A DNA stretch of 64,000 nucleotides from Ciborinia camelliae (taxonomy: Eukaryota > Ascomycota > Leotiomycetes > Helotiales > Sclerotiniaceae), in the NCBI GenBank assembly GCA_025890175.1, contig JANPYM010000001.1, positions 461,187 to 525,186 on the forward strand. The letters run 5' to 3'. The translations under genes were made by a program, and so were the position numbers. Of the stretch, positions 46,151-57,849 are shown piece by piece. Every line of letters begins with the position of its first letter. Position 1 is the first letter of the stretch. Under the pieces are notes generated by a model that worked only from the letters and a program-made list of their open reading frames with translations, ran no database searches and was not told the DNA's origin.

Positions 46151-49100
46151 ATGGAACATCTTACAAAGACAGGTACAACTGTTTCTCTATCGGAGGAATG
46201 CATTGTTATGTTTGACATGCTTTCTGATGATCAACCACAATGGTCAGAAGACCAGCTCGCACGCTTCAAGATTTGGATTTCCACTCTAGGTGTCTTTGAA
46301 AATGGGCATGCTTCTATCGATTACCGTTTGCGCGACCATTCCGATGTTCTCAAATTGATCATACAGCAGCTAGAAGTTCTAAAGCTGAACCTCGAGAAGC
46401 GTAAGTGATCGCTGTAAATATAGCATTTCTTGCGGCTAACGACATAACACCGCAAAGTGAGAGACTTGGTGTTTCATCCGGTGCAGTCACAGTTTCAGAA
46501 ACGTGAGAAGGTTCAGCCTGAATCCCTTGAAATTGATGGAGAGATCTTTGATTATGAGTCCCCGACCTCGGAAACTTCATTTTCCTCTTCCGATTTGGGA
46601 TTTGAAAAGAACATACAATCGAACCCGCGGAAGGAAGATCTTCAAATCGTGCAAGATACAATTTCACGTTTGAATGCATTGTCAACCGCTATCAAAAGAG
46701 CTGGAAAGCAATCACGTGTTTCCAAGGCGGACCTTTATGAAGTTATCGAGTATGTTGACGGTGTCAAAATCAATGTGACAACGGAGTTCCAAAAATACGC
46801 CACTGCAATCGTGGCTCGGGAGATTCCAGATACAGAACCGTTCTTAAAAGAGCGCCTGATCGTTTCAATTTCAAGACGAAGAAATCGCTTCTTATATTGG
46901 AAGCGGCACGATAAGTCATCCAAGATATATATCAAGAAGGTTACGCCATCCAGATTAATCAAGGATCGCGGGACGCCACAAACCAACATATCACAAACCA
47001 AGGGTTCAAATATAGGGAAGCAGAACTACTCGAGAGACGAGAGAACAGTCATGACTGGTTTTACTGCCACGACGTTTGATGCGAAGAATTTTCGGAAGCC
47101 AGCCGAATCGACGAGGGCGTCTATTAAACCATCAGGATCTGTACTATGGAAGAACAGAGAGGAGTTTCCGAAACCACCTAAGTTAGGGGGTACAGAATCC
47201 CATTTTATTTGTCCAATTTGCCATGTCCTTACTCCTGCGAGAGAAGCTAAGGGGGATATGTGGGTGTAAGCTCCGCATTTTCTTATTATCTGATATAAGT
47301 GCTAAAATTTGTAACAGTCAACATGTAACACGAGATCTGAAGCCCTACATATGCATCTTTGATGGCTGCAAAGAGCCACAGGCGGCCTTTGACAACTTCC
47401 AAGATTGGATTAAGCACATGAAAGAAGAACAAATGCCTACTGAATGGCATTGTGCCTCAGGTAGCCACCCTCTTGTAAGATTTAGATCTCGGGATCTTTT
47501 TGATTCACACATGAGGGAGCAACACTCCAGGGGACTCATTGAGGCCCAACTTCAGGCTCTTGCTAATAGAAACATGCGGTTCGCCTCCGATGTCCTTACT
47601 TCTTGTCCATTTTGTTCTCATGGCCTGGATGAAGGGAATATAACACAATCTTCAATTTTGAAAGACCAAGATGAACTCCAGTATCACGTTTCCAGACATC
47701 TACTCTCATTGGCTTTTATTTCGCTCCCACCACTAGATGATGGAGATTCAACTGGATCTGAAAGGAGTGAGTCATCTAGAGTATCATTCGATAGCAGGAT
47801 TGATCAGTCTGAGACAACCGGTTTTCCTCAGTTCGACGACACAACTCATAATCGGGAGGACTTGGCCGAAGATTCCATACAACTAGCCAATAAGTTGGAC
47901 TGTGACTGGACTTGTGTCTGGGGTTTTTTGAGAAATGAAACCACCCCCCATGACGATTCCGTAGACTCTGTTATAGCGAATTTGTTGAAAATGAAACAGC
48001 AACAGGAACAGACTCCGACACAAGAGATTTCTAATGATGATAATTCTGGCCACCAGCAAAAAGAAGTGAACGAAAATAGTCTTGGAGCTTCCTTCAAGAA
48101 CGATTTGAAGGCTGAAATTTTGGGAACTTCTCATATTGAAGATGATATTCGTCGTTTCGGAGATATACCCATTGATGGAGTGCTAGCTTCAGCAGTTGCT
48201 GGAGGCGTCGCACGATCAGAACCAAGCACAGAGGCCAGGCATGACGAGGCCGAGTACGCTCAGCGACAGACATTAGCAGATAGACAAAAGATGCTAGGTC
48301 CGGAGCACCCAGAAACTCTAACAAGTATTAACAACCTTGCACAAGCCCTATTTTTCCAAGGAAAGTATAAAGAAGCAGAGGAGGTATATCGCCATGCGTT
48401 GGCTGGGAGAGAGAAAATATTAGGCCAAGGGCACCTCGACACAATAAAGAGTCTCAATAACTTAGCTCAAGCTCTCGTTTACCTGGGACACTTTAAGGCA
48501 GCCGAGGAATTATACCGGCGGGCATTGGCAGAGGGAGAGAAGACACTTGGGCTTGAGCACCCTTATGTATTACAAAATATTCACAACCTAGGAGGAGCCT
48601 TTCGAAATCAGGGCCAACACAAGAAAGCCGAGGAGCTATATCGAAAAGCCTTGGCAGGAAGGGAAAAGGTTCTAGGGCCGGAACACCCAGATACTTTGCA
48701 AAGCGTTAATAACCTAGGGGGTACATTTGAAAAAATGGGGCAATACGAAGAAGCGGAGGAGCTATATCGCCAAGCACTAAAGGGAAGGGTAGAAGTGTTG
48801 GGAGCGGAGCATGCAGATACACTACAAAGCGTCCACAACATAGGAGGTGCCCTTCGAAACCAAGGACGATATAAAGAGGCGGAGATTCTTTACCGACGAG
48901 CACTGACAGGCAGAGAGAAGACGTTAGGGAGAAACCACCCTAATACTCTGAGAAGTTTGAACAATCTAGCTTTAGCACTCGAAAAACAAGAAAACTACAC
49001 AGAAGCAGAGCATATATATCGGCAAGCATTGGCTGCAAGGGAAGAGGTGTTGGAAAAGGAACATCCAGACACGTTACAAAGCATTAACAACATTGGCAGT

Positions 49101-49415
49101 GTCCGCTTGAACCAATTAGACTACAGTGAGGCAGAGTCTCTCTATCGACAAGGATTTGAAGGAAGGAAAAGGATCTTCGGACTAGATCACCCTGACACGC
49201 TGCAGAGTATAAGCAATTTGGGGAAGGCTCTTGAAAAATTGGGTCGGCACGAGGAATCCGAGGACCTCTTCCGGAAGGCACTAGAAGGCAAGGAGAAACT
49301 GTTGGGACAGGAACACCCACATACTTTGCAGAGTGCTGACGACCTTGCTGCTGTTCTGGGTAGAAGAGAGAGGCTGGATCAAGGTACGGGCGTTGGAGAG
49401 GATGTAATTGACTGA
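46151..49415 (+). CDS. C2H2-like zinc-finger protein with nine TPRs (1051 residues)
   Basis: Exons 46151-46400, 46458-47265 and 47318-49415. The N-terminal region (ECIVMFDMLSDDQPQWSEDQLARF as one helical block, then LRDHSDVLKLIIQQLEVL) and the fingers CPICHVLTPAREAKGDMW (Cys335), PYICIFDGC, WHCASGSHP and SCPFCSHG match the layout of fungal AcuF-like C2H2 proteins. An acidic Ser/Gln-rich linker follows. From residue 669 come nine tandem 42-residue kinesin-light-chain-type TPRs, each with a core like LGPEHPDTLQSVNNLG; the last is partial. No NB-ARC, NACHT or catalytic domain is found. TPRs of this type are the usual C-terminal sensor repeats of fungal NLR-like proteins, so a recognition role is possible but inferred. 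The start lies 51 bp from the divergent peptidase remnant. Confidence 0.85.
48264..49370 (+). repeat. 126-bp coding tandem repeats (TPR array)
   Basis: Nine in-frame 126-bp units encode the TPRs. Neighbouring units share codon choices (for example the AGAAGCGGAGGAGCTATATCG type segment), so the array has expanded by tandem duplication and is open to copy-number change. Confidence 0.85.
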
Positions 49416-49874
49416 GCATGGCTTATGGAGGAGTGAGGGAATCGTAAGGCTACGATGGATTGATCCCCGAGATAGATAATTGAATCCCTTTGACCCTACC
49501 ATTTGAATCATGGTTCAACAGTTGGTTAATGCATCATCATCGGCGCCCTGCTGAACAGCTTACGTACTTTCGGGAAGCAGTTCATTTAGTAGTCCTTGTG
49601 TCCATAAGCCAAGAAAGTATATACAATCATAAATACCAGCCAAGATGTTTCCCTTGCAAAATTAATTGGGAACATTGCCAAGAATTCGCCGATGTCAATC
49701 AATCTTGCTGGGAGCACTCTTTTTGCTTACCTAATATACCACCCCACCTCGGATCTTACCCTGGCATCTTTTGCAGAACGACCAATTGCCTGTCTGCCAA
49801 TGTCATTGGATCATCATTTATTGTCTTTTGCTTCTGCTTGTAGATATCTTCCCTCACCATATCGCCCAGGAGAA
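49416..49874. other. Short spacer
   Basis: 3' region of the TPR protein gene and promoter of the LYR gene. No additional gene seen. Confidence 0.6.
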
Positions 49875-50239
49875 ATGGCGAGGTTATCAGGACTTCAAAG
49901 GGAGGTTCTCGCTCTTTATAGAAAATGTTTAAGAGAAAGTAGAAGGAAACCGGCTGTGAGTGCTCTTTCCTACAAGAATTTAGAGTAAACTGTTAACGAG
50001 ATGAAGGAGGCGAGGAAGCATTTTGAAGCATTTGCGAGGTATGTTGAATGCTGGCTCATTATCTTCCTATCTACCTTCAATTTGCAGATCTTTCTAATAA
50101 TTTTGGTAATTGCAGAGTCGAATTCGATAAGAGTATAACTCTTGACAAGAAAGACTTCAGTGCGATTGAGTACCTTCTGCGGAAAGGTCAGCGACAGGTG
50201 GATATGTATTCTTCGCCTGGTATTAAAGATATTCGATGA
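49875..50239 (+). CDS. SDH6: Succinate dehydrogenase assembly factor 1 (LYR family, 78 residues)
   Basis: Three exons, 49875-49955, 50007-50038 and 50116-50239, join to MARLSGLQREVLALYRKCLR, EARKHFEAFAR and VEFDKSITLDKKDFSAIEYL, ending SSPGIKDIR. The LYR tripeptide is at Leu14-Tyr15-Arg16 and the C-terminal RKGQRQVDMYSSPGIKDIR block is diagnostic for SDHAF1/Sdh6. This mitochondrial matrix factor helps insert iron-sulphur clusters into the SDH iron-sulphur subunit (complex II). Size agrees with other fungal members. The exon of 32 bp explains why a simple reading-frame scan misses the gene. Confidence 0.92.
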
Positions 50240-50429
50240 GCGCGAAACTATGTGAATGATGAGAGGGTTTTATACTTTCAGACCGGCGGATCAGGTTTGA
50301 AGCTCCGGTTTGACGAGGCAGGAGCAGTGCACATCGAAGAGCTCCCTTGATCTCTCAGTTCTCCCAATCTCGAAATCTTCACATTTCCTAAAATATGCAT
50401 TCTTCACGATTTTATCTTTATAGCCAATA

Positions 50430-53400
50430 ATGGTCAATTTCAACATACATTGGAAGGGCTATCCTCATCGAACGTTCCCACGAATACCTATTACCTCGAG
50501 TCGTCCTCAAGCCAATTTCACTCGTTGCACCTCTCATGCCAATAGAGGTACTTGCGAAATACACAATTGTCGAGCGCTGGAACAGGCTCGAAGAAAACAA
50601 AAGATTGAGGCTCGTAATCGAAGATCGAGAACTTCAAAGACCTCTACGGTTACTCGCTCGCAAAGACGTGCTTCGAAGCAGGTCAGGCAAGAAGCTTTTG
50701 GGTGGGAATCACCTCGTTCGAATATTACTAGGCAAGATCAGGAGAGTGACAGTTATTTCCCACTTGCTGAGACTGTCGTCGAATTAAAACCACCTCACTT
50801 CGCTGAAATCATCGACGAAACTCCTCGTATTCATTCTGTCGACGGCGCTGCATGTTCAACTCTCAATAGAATCAAAGCTTGCACCGCAAAACAGAATATA
50901 AACTCTCAAGCTCGAACTCGAGTCAACTCCATTAATTTGGGACAATTGGCTAAAGAACCAACCGATCAAATCCGTCGCTATCAAGCAACTCCTGGAGCGT
51001 CTGCGCCACAAGGCAGTGTTTATGACTCCAGAAACTTATATAAGAAATATAATCCATCCACACGTACTGGTTTTGCCTCTCCAGATAGAAATAAAGCATT
51101 CTTGGCTGCATCTACACTCGCGAGTCTCTACGAAGAGCAAGGTGCCAATCTTCGGGACATTGCCCAGCCAAGAATATCTACATTAGGCGATCCCACCAAA
51201 AAAGATATCTCAAGAGGCAATACAGAATTTATTGGGGCATCCAGGCTTGCAAGCCTTGCTCAAGGGAAATCCTTTTCTTCTTCTGTTCATTCTATTGTGC
51301 AGAGTATTGCTTCAAATCCTTCTTCCCGCAGTCCCAGTCAAAGACGAGCTTTGAAACGCTTCACCAGGGAACTTGAGTTATATCTTCGAATCGCGAAGCA
51401 GGCCCCAAAACAAACGCCTATCTCATCTGCATCCTTGACCAGTTTTTCCACGCAAACAATACAGACCATACAGGAGCTCACACCTTATCACGCCGAATTT
51501 CAAGCTGCTGGGTTAGCGGTGACATCGGCAGAACAACGGAACCAGTCGATTCTAGACATCCAGTCATACGAACGCAGAAACACTATCCCTGAAGTCCAGG
51601 CACTTCCATACGAGCTCAGGAGTGCGGGGCTGTTGGCGGAATCCGAAATTCAGCGAAGAAGGTCCCTCTCTGACGTTGAAGAGCCACCACAAGTTATATT
51701 ATTTGACGAAGAAATGGGCATAAAGGGTTCAAATGTGCTGATCAAGAAATCGGCACCTGACCTTGTAAAGCCAGAAAGAGAATTATCGGCAATGAGTATT
51801 GCTTCAGAAGAAACCGTCATTGAGTGGACACCTGCTTATGAGCGGGAGGATCCAACTAATCGTCTTCAGTCTCCCCCTTGTTGCGATTTGGCACCTCCTA
51901 TCATGCGAGCATCGTCGCCTGCAAAGACATATCGTCCAGACTCTGTTGACTCGCCCAAACGTGCGACATCTCCTGCCAAGAAATCCTTACCTTGGCTTCG
52001 TAAACCTCAAATCACAGCCGAACCTTCTCCTGAACTCGGCACTGTCATAAAACACTCCAGAATGACCAAGTTGGCTGGAGACGCTACTGCATCGCCCCCG
52101 TACTCTGAATTTACGAGTCAACCGAACTCACAGTCTTCTTCTATAGTATTACATCTTGATACTCCACCAGAGCATAAGCGTTTTACTCCAGCTCAGATTC
52201 TCCAAACTCCCACTAGTATCGCCTCGTCCACAACACCCATACCACCAACTACCACCCCTTATCCACAATCATTTATCGGTCCCGGAAAAGGTGATAATAT
52301 TGAGGTGTCAGATTTTGCCGGTCCAGAACAACTTTCTAACCAAACTGGTGCTGCGCTTATTAATGGGGACACTATAACACAAAATGAGATACGTTTACTC
52401 AAGAATCATGCCACTCAGACAAGTGCTGCTCCATCATTCATCACCCGAGCTCCACATTTTACTACTCGAATCCCAGTTACAGTTCAAAGTCAACAGCGCC
52501 GAGGTCTTATTCTCAAATCGTCTATAATCGGCGAAACTCAAAGGCGACAGCTGCCCCAAGAAGGAAAGGCTGTCAATATCCCCGAGCCCGCCCCTCCACA
52601 TCAAATCTCGCGTGCTGCTTCTACTATGTCATCTTCATGTATCCCTCCATCTCCAATTCATTGTACTCAGTGTAATGTAGAGTTAAGTACCATCCCAAGC
52701 TCAAAAGTTCGTCCAAATGTGGCATCTTCACCAGTACCTTCTATTGGGTTTGAACCAAATTCGAAGAGGAAAAACATACGGATGTGTGAAATTCCCGAGG
52801 AAGTACATTGTGAAGGGTGCAATTTGTCTACAGTTAATCCAGATACGGGTGCAAAGGCGATTGCAGGTCAATCTTCCAAGCGGCACGTGCAAAGAGACGT
52901 TCCCTTGTATGAACATAACGAAATAATAAAAACGGGCACTAGTTGGAAGGAGAAGCAAAAACAACCAGACGTATCAGCGGATGAAGGATACTACGCTAGA
53001 CAATCCGATGTTCGCAAAAGTGGAGGAAAGGAAACATCAGAACAAATGCCGGCCGCAGTTCCTGATCCGATCAAGAAAAATTCGATCTTGGAGCGAGTAT
53101 CGCCGCCACAACCAAATACTACCTCTATACCAATACCAGTTAGTCAGTCAAGTCAACCAACAAGACCTGGATACGTTCATGGCCAAGTCCTTTCTTATGC
53201 AAAGCTGCCTGTCATCCCTTCATTATTGGATATCAACCCTAAGTTATCGGTTTCTGAATCTGTAGGGGATCTACAAAATCAACTTGCCTCATTAGAAAGA
53301 CAGACCAGGCAGGAAAAAGATACAAAGAAGTTGTTCAAGGGACTGAGAGTTGCAACCGCAGCTGCCTGTGAAGATGGAGTCGACAAATTTATTGAAGAGA

Positions 53401-53819
53401 TCATGGGGTACAAGGTCAGAAAAATGCTTACGGATATCAGTGCATTGGATGGACTTGGTGTGAACACCTTGGCGCATGCAGCAAGGCAGACGGCCAAGAA
53501 AAGAAGAGGGGATATTAGGAGGTTACAGATGACTCAGATAAGTAAAGAAGAAGGCAGGGAAGGAAATTTTGAAAGGGGGTTTGGATTTGATGAGGGTGAT
53601 GGAACGTGGAAAAATGTCTTGGGGGAGGCAACCAGAATGAGAGAAAAGGAACGGGGAAAGTTGCCAAGGAGCCAATCTGGGGAGAGGCGCAAGAATAATC
53701 GAAGTGCAGAAAAACCATCTAGAGATAGAGCTTTGGGATTGGTGGCGGGGGATCAGGGAGTTAGGATGAGGGAGGAGGCGGAAGCTGTTTTTGATGAAGT
53801 AAGTGCGAGGGAGGATTAA
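50430..53819 (+). CDS. Large disordered protein of unknown function (1129 residues)
   Basis: One exon from ATG 50430. Most of the chain is Ser/Thr/Pro/Gln-rich and likely disordered. Visible features are a basic N-terminal stretch (residues about 50-80), two SPAK repeats with nearby Pro (RASSPAK and RATSPAKK), and two CxxC pairs, CTQC (745/748) and CEGC (794/797), that could bind one zinc. The C-terminal 170 residues look structured: a coiled coil with DLQNQLASLERQTRQEKDTK, then GLRVATAAACEDGVDKFIEE, then basic KKRRGDIRR. I recognise no named family; fungal proteins of this sort may be cytoskeletal, septal or nuclear. It lies 190 bp downstream of the LYR gene in the same orientation. Confidence 0.8.
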   Translation: MVNFNIHWKGYPHRTFPRIPITSSRPQANFTRCTSHANRGTCEIHNCRALEQARRKQKIEARNRRSRTSKTSTVTRSQRRASKQVRQEAFGWESPRSNITRQDQESDSYFPLAETVVELKPPHFAEIIDETPRIHSVDGAACSTLNRIKACTAKQNINSQARTRVNSINLGQLAKEPTDQIRRYQATPGASAPQGSVYDSRNLYKKYNPSTRTGFASPDRNKAFLAASTLASLYEEQGANLRDIAQPRISTLGDPTKKDISRGNTEFIGASRLASLAQGKSFSSSVHSIVQSIASNPSSRSPSQRRALKRFTRELELYLRIAKQAPKQTPISSASLTSFSTQTIQTIQELTPYHAEFQAAGLAVTSAEQRNQSILDIQSYERRNTIPEVQALPYELRSAGLLAESEIQRRRSLSDVEEPPQVILFDEEMGIKGSNVLIKKSAPDLVKPERELSAMSIASEETVIEWTPAYEREDPTNRLQSPPCCDLAPPIMRASSPAKTYRPDSVDSPKRATSPAKKSLPWLRKPQITAEPSPELGTVIKHSRMTKLAGDATASPPYSEFTSQPNSQSSSIVLHLDTPPEHKRFTPAQILQTPTSIASSTTPIPPTTTPYPQSFIGPGKGDNIEVSDFAGPEQLSNQTGAALINGDTITQNEIRLLKNHATQTSAAPSFITRAPHFTTRIPVTVQSQQRRGLILKSSIIGETQRRQLPQEGKAVNIPEPAPPHQISRAASTMSSSCIPPSPIHCTQCNVELSTIPSSKVRPNVASSPVPSIGFEPNSKRKNIRMCEIPEEVHCEGCNLSTVNPDTGAKAIAGQSSKRHVQRDVPLYEHNEIIKTGTSWKEKQKQPDVSADEGYYARQSDVRKSGGKETSEQMPAAVPDPIKKNSILERVSPPQPNTTSIPIPVSQSSQPTRPGYVHGQVLSYAKLPVIPSLLDINPKLSVSESVGDLQNQLASLERQTRQEKDTKKLFKGLRVATAAACEDGVDKFIEEIMGYKVRKMLTDISALDGLGVNTLAHAARQTAKKRRGDIRRLQMTQISKEEGREGNFERGFGFDEGDGTWKNVLGEATRMREKERGKLPRSQSGERRKNNRSAEKPSRDRALGLVAGDQGVRMREEAEAVFDEVSARED

Positions 53820-56772
53820 TGGATGGGCTCTTGTTATTGTACAGGATGTTATGTTGGATGGATGTTCTCCTGTAGAAACTATACCTATGGATACCTATGG
53901 AATGCACCCATGAGACATGAATTGAGTATACCTGAAGTTCACCTATCTACTTGCACACCGATTAAGTGATGCACCCATGCAACTTTGATGTAGCATGATT
54001 TTACACGTTATTTGTACAACTTGGATGGATGATATAGATAGTCGTACAGCATATAGTTGAGGCGAGTACAGAAAACGACTACTCAAGGATTGGTGTACAT
54101 GAGCCGGCAGGCAACCCACATCTCATGCGAGGTTCCGTCGGTATATACCGAGGAATCGAGGGCATATCTATTAGACCGGGGGTTCAATGTCCGGGTAGGG
54201 CGGATTTATTAGTGGGAAGTGATATTGGGATTCGGGAAGGGATGAGAGATTGTGGTGGGTATGGATGGGTATGCGCATGAGTTTACGGATACGTACATGC
54301 AAGAACAATATAAGAATCAAGAATCGAGATTGGCGGACAAGTTTGTACGACGGAACGGGGGTTCCCGGAGAGTGATAGAGAGCGGACTATGTAGGTGCTA
54401 CGGTGGACTCGAGGGTTTGAAATTTTTGTTCAAAAGAGATCATTCCACTGGGATGCTGGGATGGCATGGGATATGAGCGGAATGTAATTGTACTTACAAG
54501 TAATATGTAGAGGATAATAGACATACCATTTGAGACCTTTTTGATAGGAACGACAGTAATGGGACGGATACGAGCGTAGCTTAGAAGCGTAATGATATTG
54601 AAAAAGCATGTGTTGTGATGATTGCCGTTAGGGGGGGGCGAAAAGGAGTTTATTGCATGTCTGTTTCCAGCTTCTTCATAAACTCCATGGCTTGCATGCA
54701 CCTCAAAATCAAGCTGAATCCATCCAAAGGAGCCAGTCATTACAAGGTAGTTTGAATTGAATTTCTGGAAGTTCCGCCATGTGCTCACAAAATGTAGCTA
54801 GGAATGCCTGCATAAATAAACGGGTATGCAGCATAAACAAGGCGAACGAAAAGGGGGCGAATAATAGACGCAACTGCTGTGCTACGGACTCGACATTTGT
54901 ATCTATAGAACCTTGTGCGTGAATCATGTGTTCTTTATGCTATAACGCGAAACCCCAACTAGTATTGGATAGAGGAAGTTTTGTTGCATGTCTCTTTCGG
55001 GGCTATGGGTGGATGTATTTCAAAACACGGCAGCTTGGATTGTATTGAATGATTGGGTAGGTGCAGTGAAAGCTGGCGAATCGGTAGTTCCGGGTTGGGA
55101 TTGTGGAGGTGGTATGGTTCGGGAAGTTTATGGTGATTGATGAAACGAACGGGTTGTGGGATGGAGATAGATGCACGATGCAAGATACAAGATGTGGTGG
55201 GGGTGCCATGATGGAGTCTAAATTGTGGGTGTTTAATTGTGGATGGATATGCACTGAGTACCTAGGTATGACGAGAGTTTAGGTGGGGGGCTGGTAATAT
55301 GGTATTGATTTATTGGAAGGAGGAAAACGAGGTTGTTGTACGTTCTAGGGATAGGTGCATGCATTTCCTAATACCGCATTCTAATGTAGCAGCTCGGATT
55401 GAGATGGAGATGAATAACGCGATTATGATTTGTGAGAAAAATAATGATTGAATATCGATGGTGTGAAGATTATGGTAGAGCACAGTAAGAAAGTACGAGC
55501 ACGAGATAGACTATGTAATATCGGAAAGGCTTACAAACAAGCTCAATCTTCTTCAAATTGATTTCTGGGTGCTCATTGGTGGCTTGAATGTGAATGCCGA
55601 ATGCACATAGTATAGAAAACGGTGGTTGACTGGTTCGCTGTGATGGAAGAATTCGTAGAAATCATTTAAGTGAAGATATCTGGCGAATTTTTTCATCACT
55701 GAAGACGGTGTATGTAAAGATGAAGCGTGAAGTCCCCTTGACGAATCGAATACATGAAGAAATAACGTTGCAAATCTTCCGGAAGCTGGGTGGATGGATA
55801 GAAAGACGATATTGGTTGAATGAAAACGAGGGAAGTCATACAAATTTAGAACTTGCTGAAGAACTTTTTTTTAATGTCCCCTCTTGCCTTCATTGGTTGC
55901 AACGAGGAAGACACGATCATTCCATTGAACATGCTTAATTGATTGAAGCATGTGAAGTCTAAAGGTAATACCTAGTATTCCCATCGTCATGGGACCTCAT
56001 TTGAACCTCACTTGAGGTTGGGCTGAAAATGTAGCTTATGATGAAGTGTTGGAAGTTTTGAATTTTAATAACTGATTGGTTATTCTGGAGTGGGTGAGTG
56101 AGTGGGTGATAACCGGTAATTAATAAGACAGTGAAGGGCTTTTCAGATGGAGAATTGGAGAATAATATTATTACCTATCTACCTAGTTTAAGAGTAGAGA
56201 ATTGAATATTTGAATATCTAGATAGATATGGTCGGATAGAAGATAGAAGATAAAGATATGGGATGTGATGTGGTTGATTATTATGTTCCAAGGGTTTCAT
56301 ATATGATAATTTTGATCTCCCGGTCTTTAAAGATTGGCATAAAGCCTACTCCATACAGTAGGCAAATTTCTAATTGCCGTCGGTTTCCGCATAAAAGGAC
56401 TAAAGTACATAACAGATGCAGTTTACTACACTTTTGTTTGTATGTAGGTAAGGTTATAATCTACATATGTACTACTGGTAGGTATCTTCGAAGATACCTA
56501 TTAATAGATCCTTCACCTCGAATGTTACCTCCGCATCCGCGAAGCCTGCCTTTTCATAGTCGTTTGTTTCAAAGCCTAATTCAGGGGGAGAGCTTCCTAA
56601 CTTGGTAAATGATGGCCTCTTGTCTAATTGGCGAATTGATCAACAATAATAATGCAATACCGGTAGTTCGTAAACCATACCAACTATCTCCCAGCCCAGT
56701 CTTCAGCGCTTCTTAGGTGGATATACTTGACCCGCTCCCTGTATTAGCCATCATGCTTAAGGGTAATGAATA

Positions 56773-56892
56773 TGGACCGCACTGGACCGCACTGGATTGC
56801 ACTGGACCGCACTGGACTCTGCACTGGACTGCACTGGACTCTGCACTGGACTCTGCACTGGACTCTGCACTGGACTCTGCACTGGACTGCAG
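56773..56892 (+). repeat. 10/12-bp minisatellite
   Basis: About ten units alternate between GGACCGCACT (10 bp) and GGACTCTGCACT (12 bp). Both strands stay open across it, which creates artificial Ser/Ala/Leu/Asp repeat frames. Confidence 0.9.
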
Positions 56893-57810
56893 AATCAAGC
56901 CTAGGTAATGTAGGTATTAGTGTGAACTTCCGATGAAGGGCCAGGAACTCAAATATCGATCTACAGGTACAGTACGGGCCGTATTGTACGGTACTAGTAT
57001 ACTACTAGGTATTTCGTCCCGCAAAGCCAAAACCTAAAAAATAGTAAAGTATCTCCTGGCACTAGGTAGCTATAGGTAATTCTTCCAACATCTAATAATT
57101 CGAATTTATGCTAAATATCGCACCGCGAGGGGCCGAGGGGGATCGATACTCAAGAAACTAGGTGCCTTGTTACCAATCGCGCTGTGCTGAGCAAGCATTG
57201 ACTTCATCTAGGGGTAAAAATGTAAATGGACTGTTCTTGTGGCTGGAAATAATACTTTGAGGGTTTGTTTCTATTGTTTCGGGCACGTTTCTACAAGCGC
57301 TGTAAATGCTATATATGGATTTTGTATTATTGTATTATAAGCTCAGCACACATTGATGATGAGTGCTTTTCGCATGAATTTGTCCCCGGAATCCTTCTTC
57401 CCTTATGGCCAGCTGGCTGACAGGACAGGTCCTTCTTATGGACGAACAGGCTCTGAGACAATCAACGGATATGGCATTATATAATTTATATTTACACCTA
57501 AGTTACACGGTTCACAGTAGTACGGAGGAAAAATGGGGGATTCTAAAGTACCGAAGCATTGACCTGTCTTTCCGGAAATGAAATATATCTTCATGAATCA
57601 TGACTCAAATTTGTGAAACTATTTTGTTTCAATGTCTTTTTTCAACAAATGGGAAGCTTGAATTCTCGTTCTACCCCCAGCTTTTCGGAAGTCTGTGCAC
57701 CGCTGGACAGTGACACAGGTTGCAGAAGATGCCGTGAACTTGAAGCTTGGGGGATATTTAAATTAGATAAGATCTGACTCCTGAGGGGTAAATGTAGAAA
57801 GTTGGGAGAA

Positions 57811-57849
57811 GGGAGAGGGGAGAGGGGAGAGGGGAGAGGGGAGAGGGGG
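57811..57849 (+). repeat. 8-bp purine minisatellite (GAGAGGGG)
   Basis: About five head-to-tail copies of GAGAGGGG, an all-purine strand of about 40 bp that could form triplex or G-rich structures. Confidence 0.85.

Noticed and set aside
54252..54788. Facing frames of 74 and 133 codons
   Set aside because: Unremarkable composition, no motif, and no neighbouring exons.
56713..56908. Repeat-protein frames on both strands
   Set aside because: Artefact of a minisatellite lacking stop codons.
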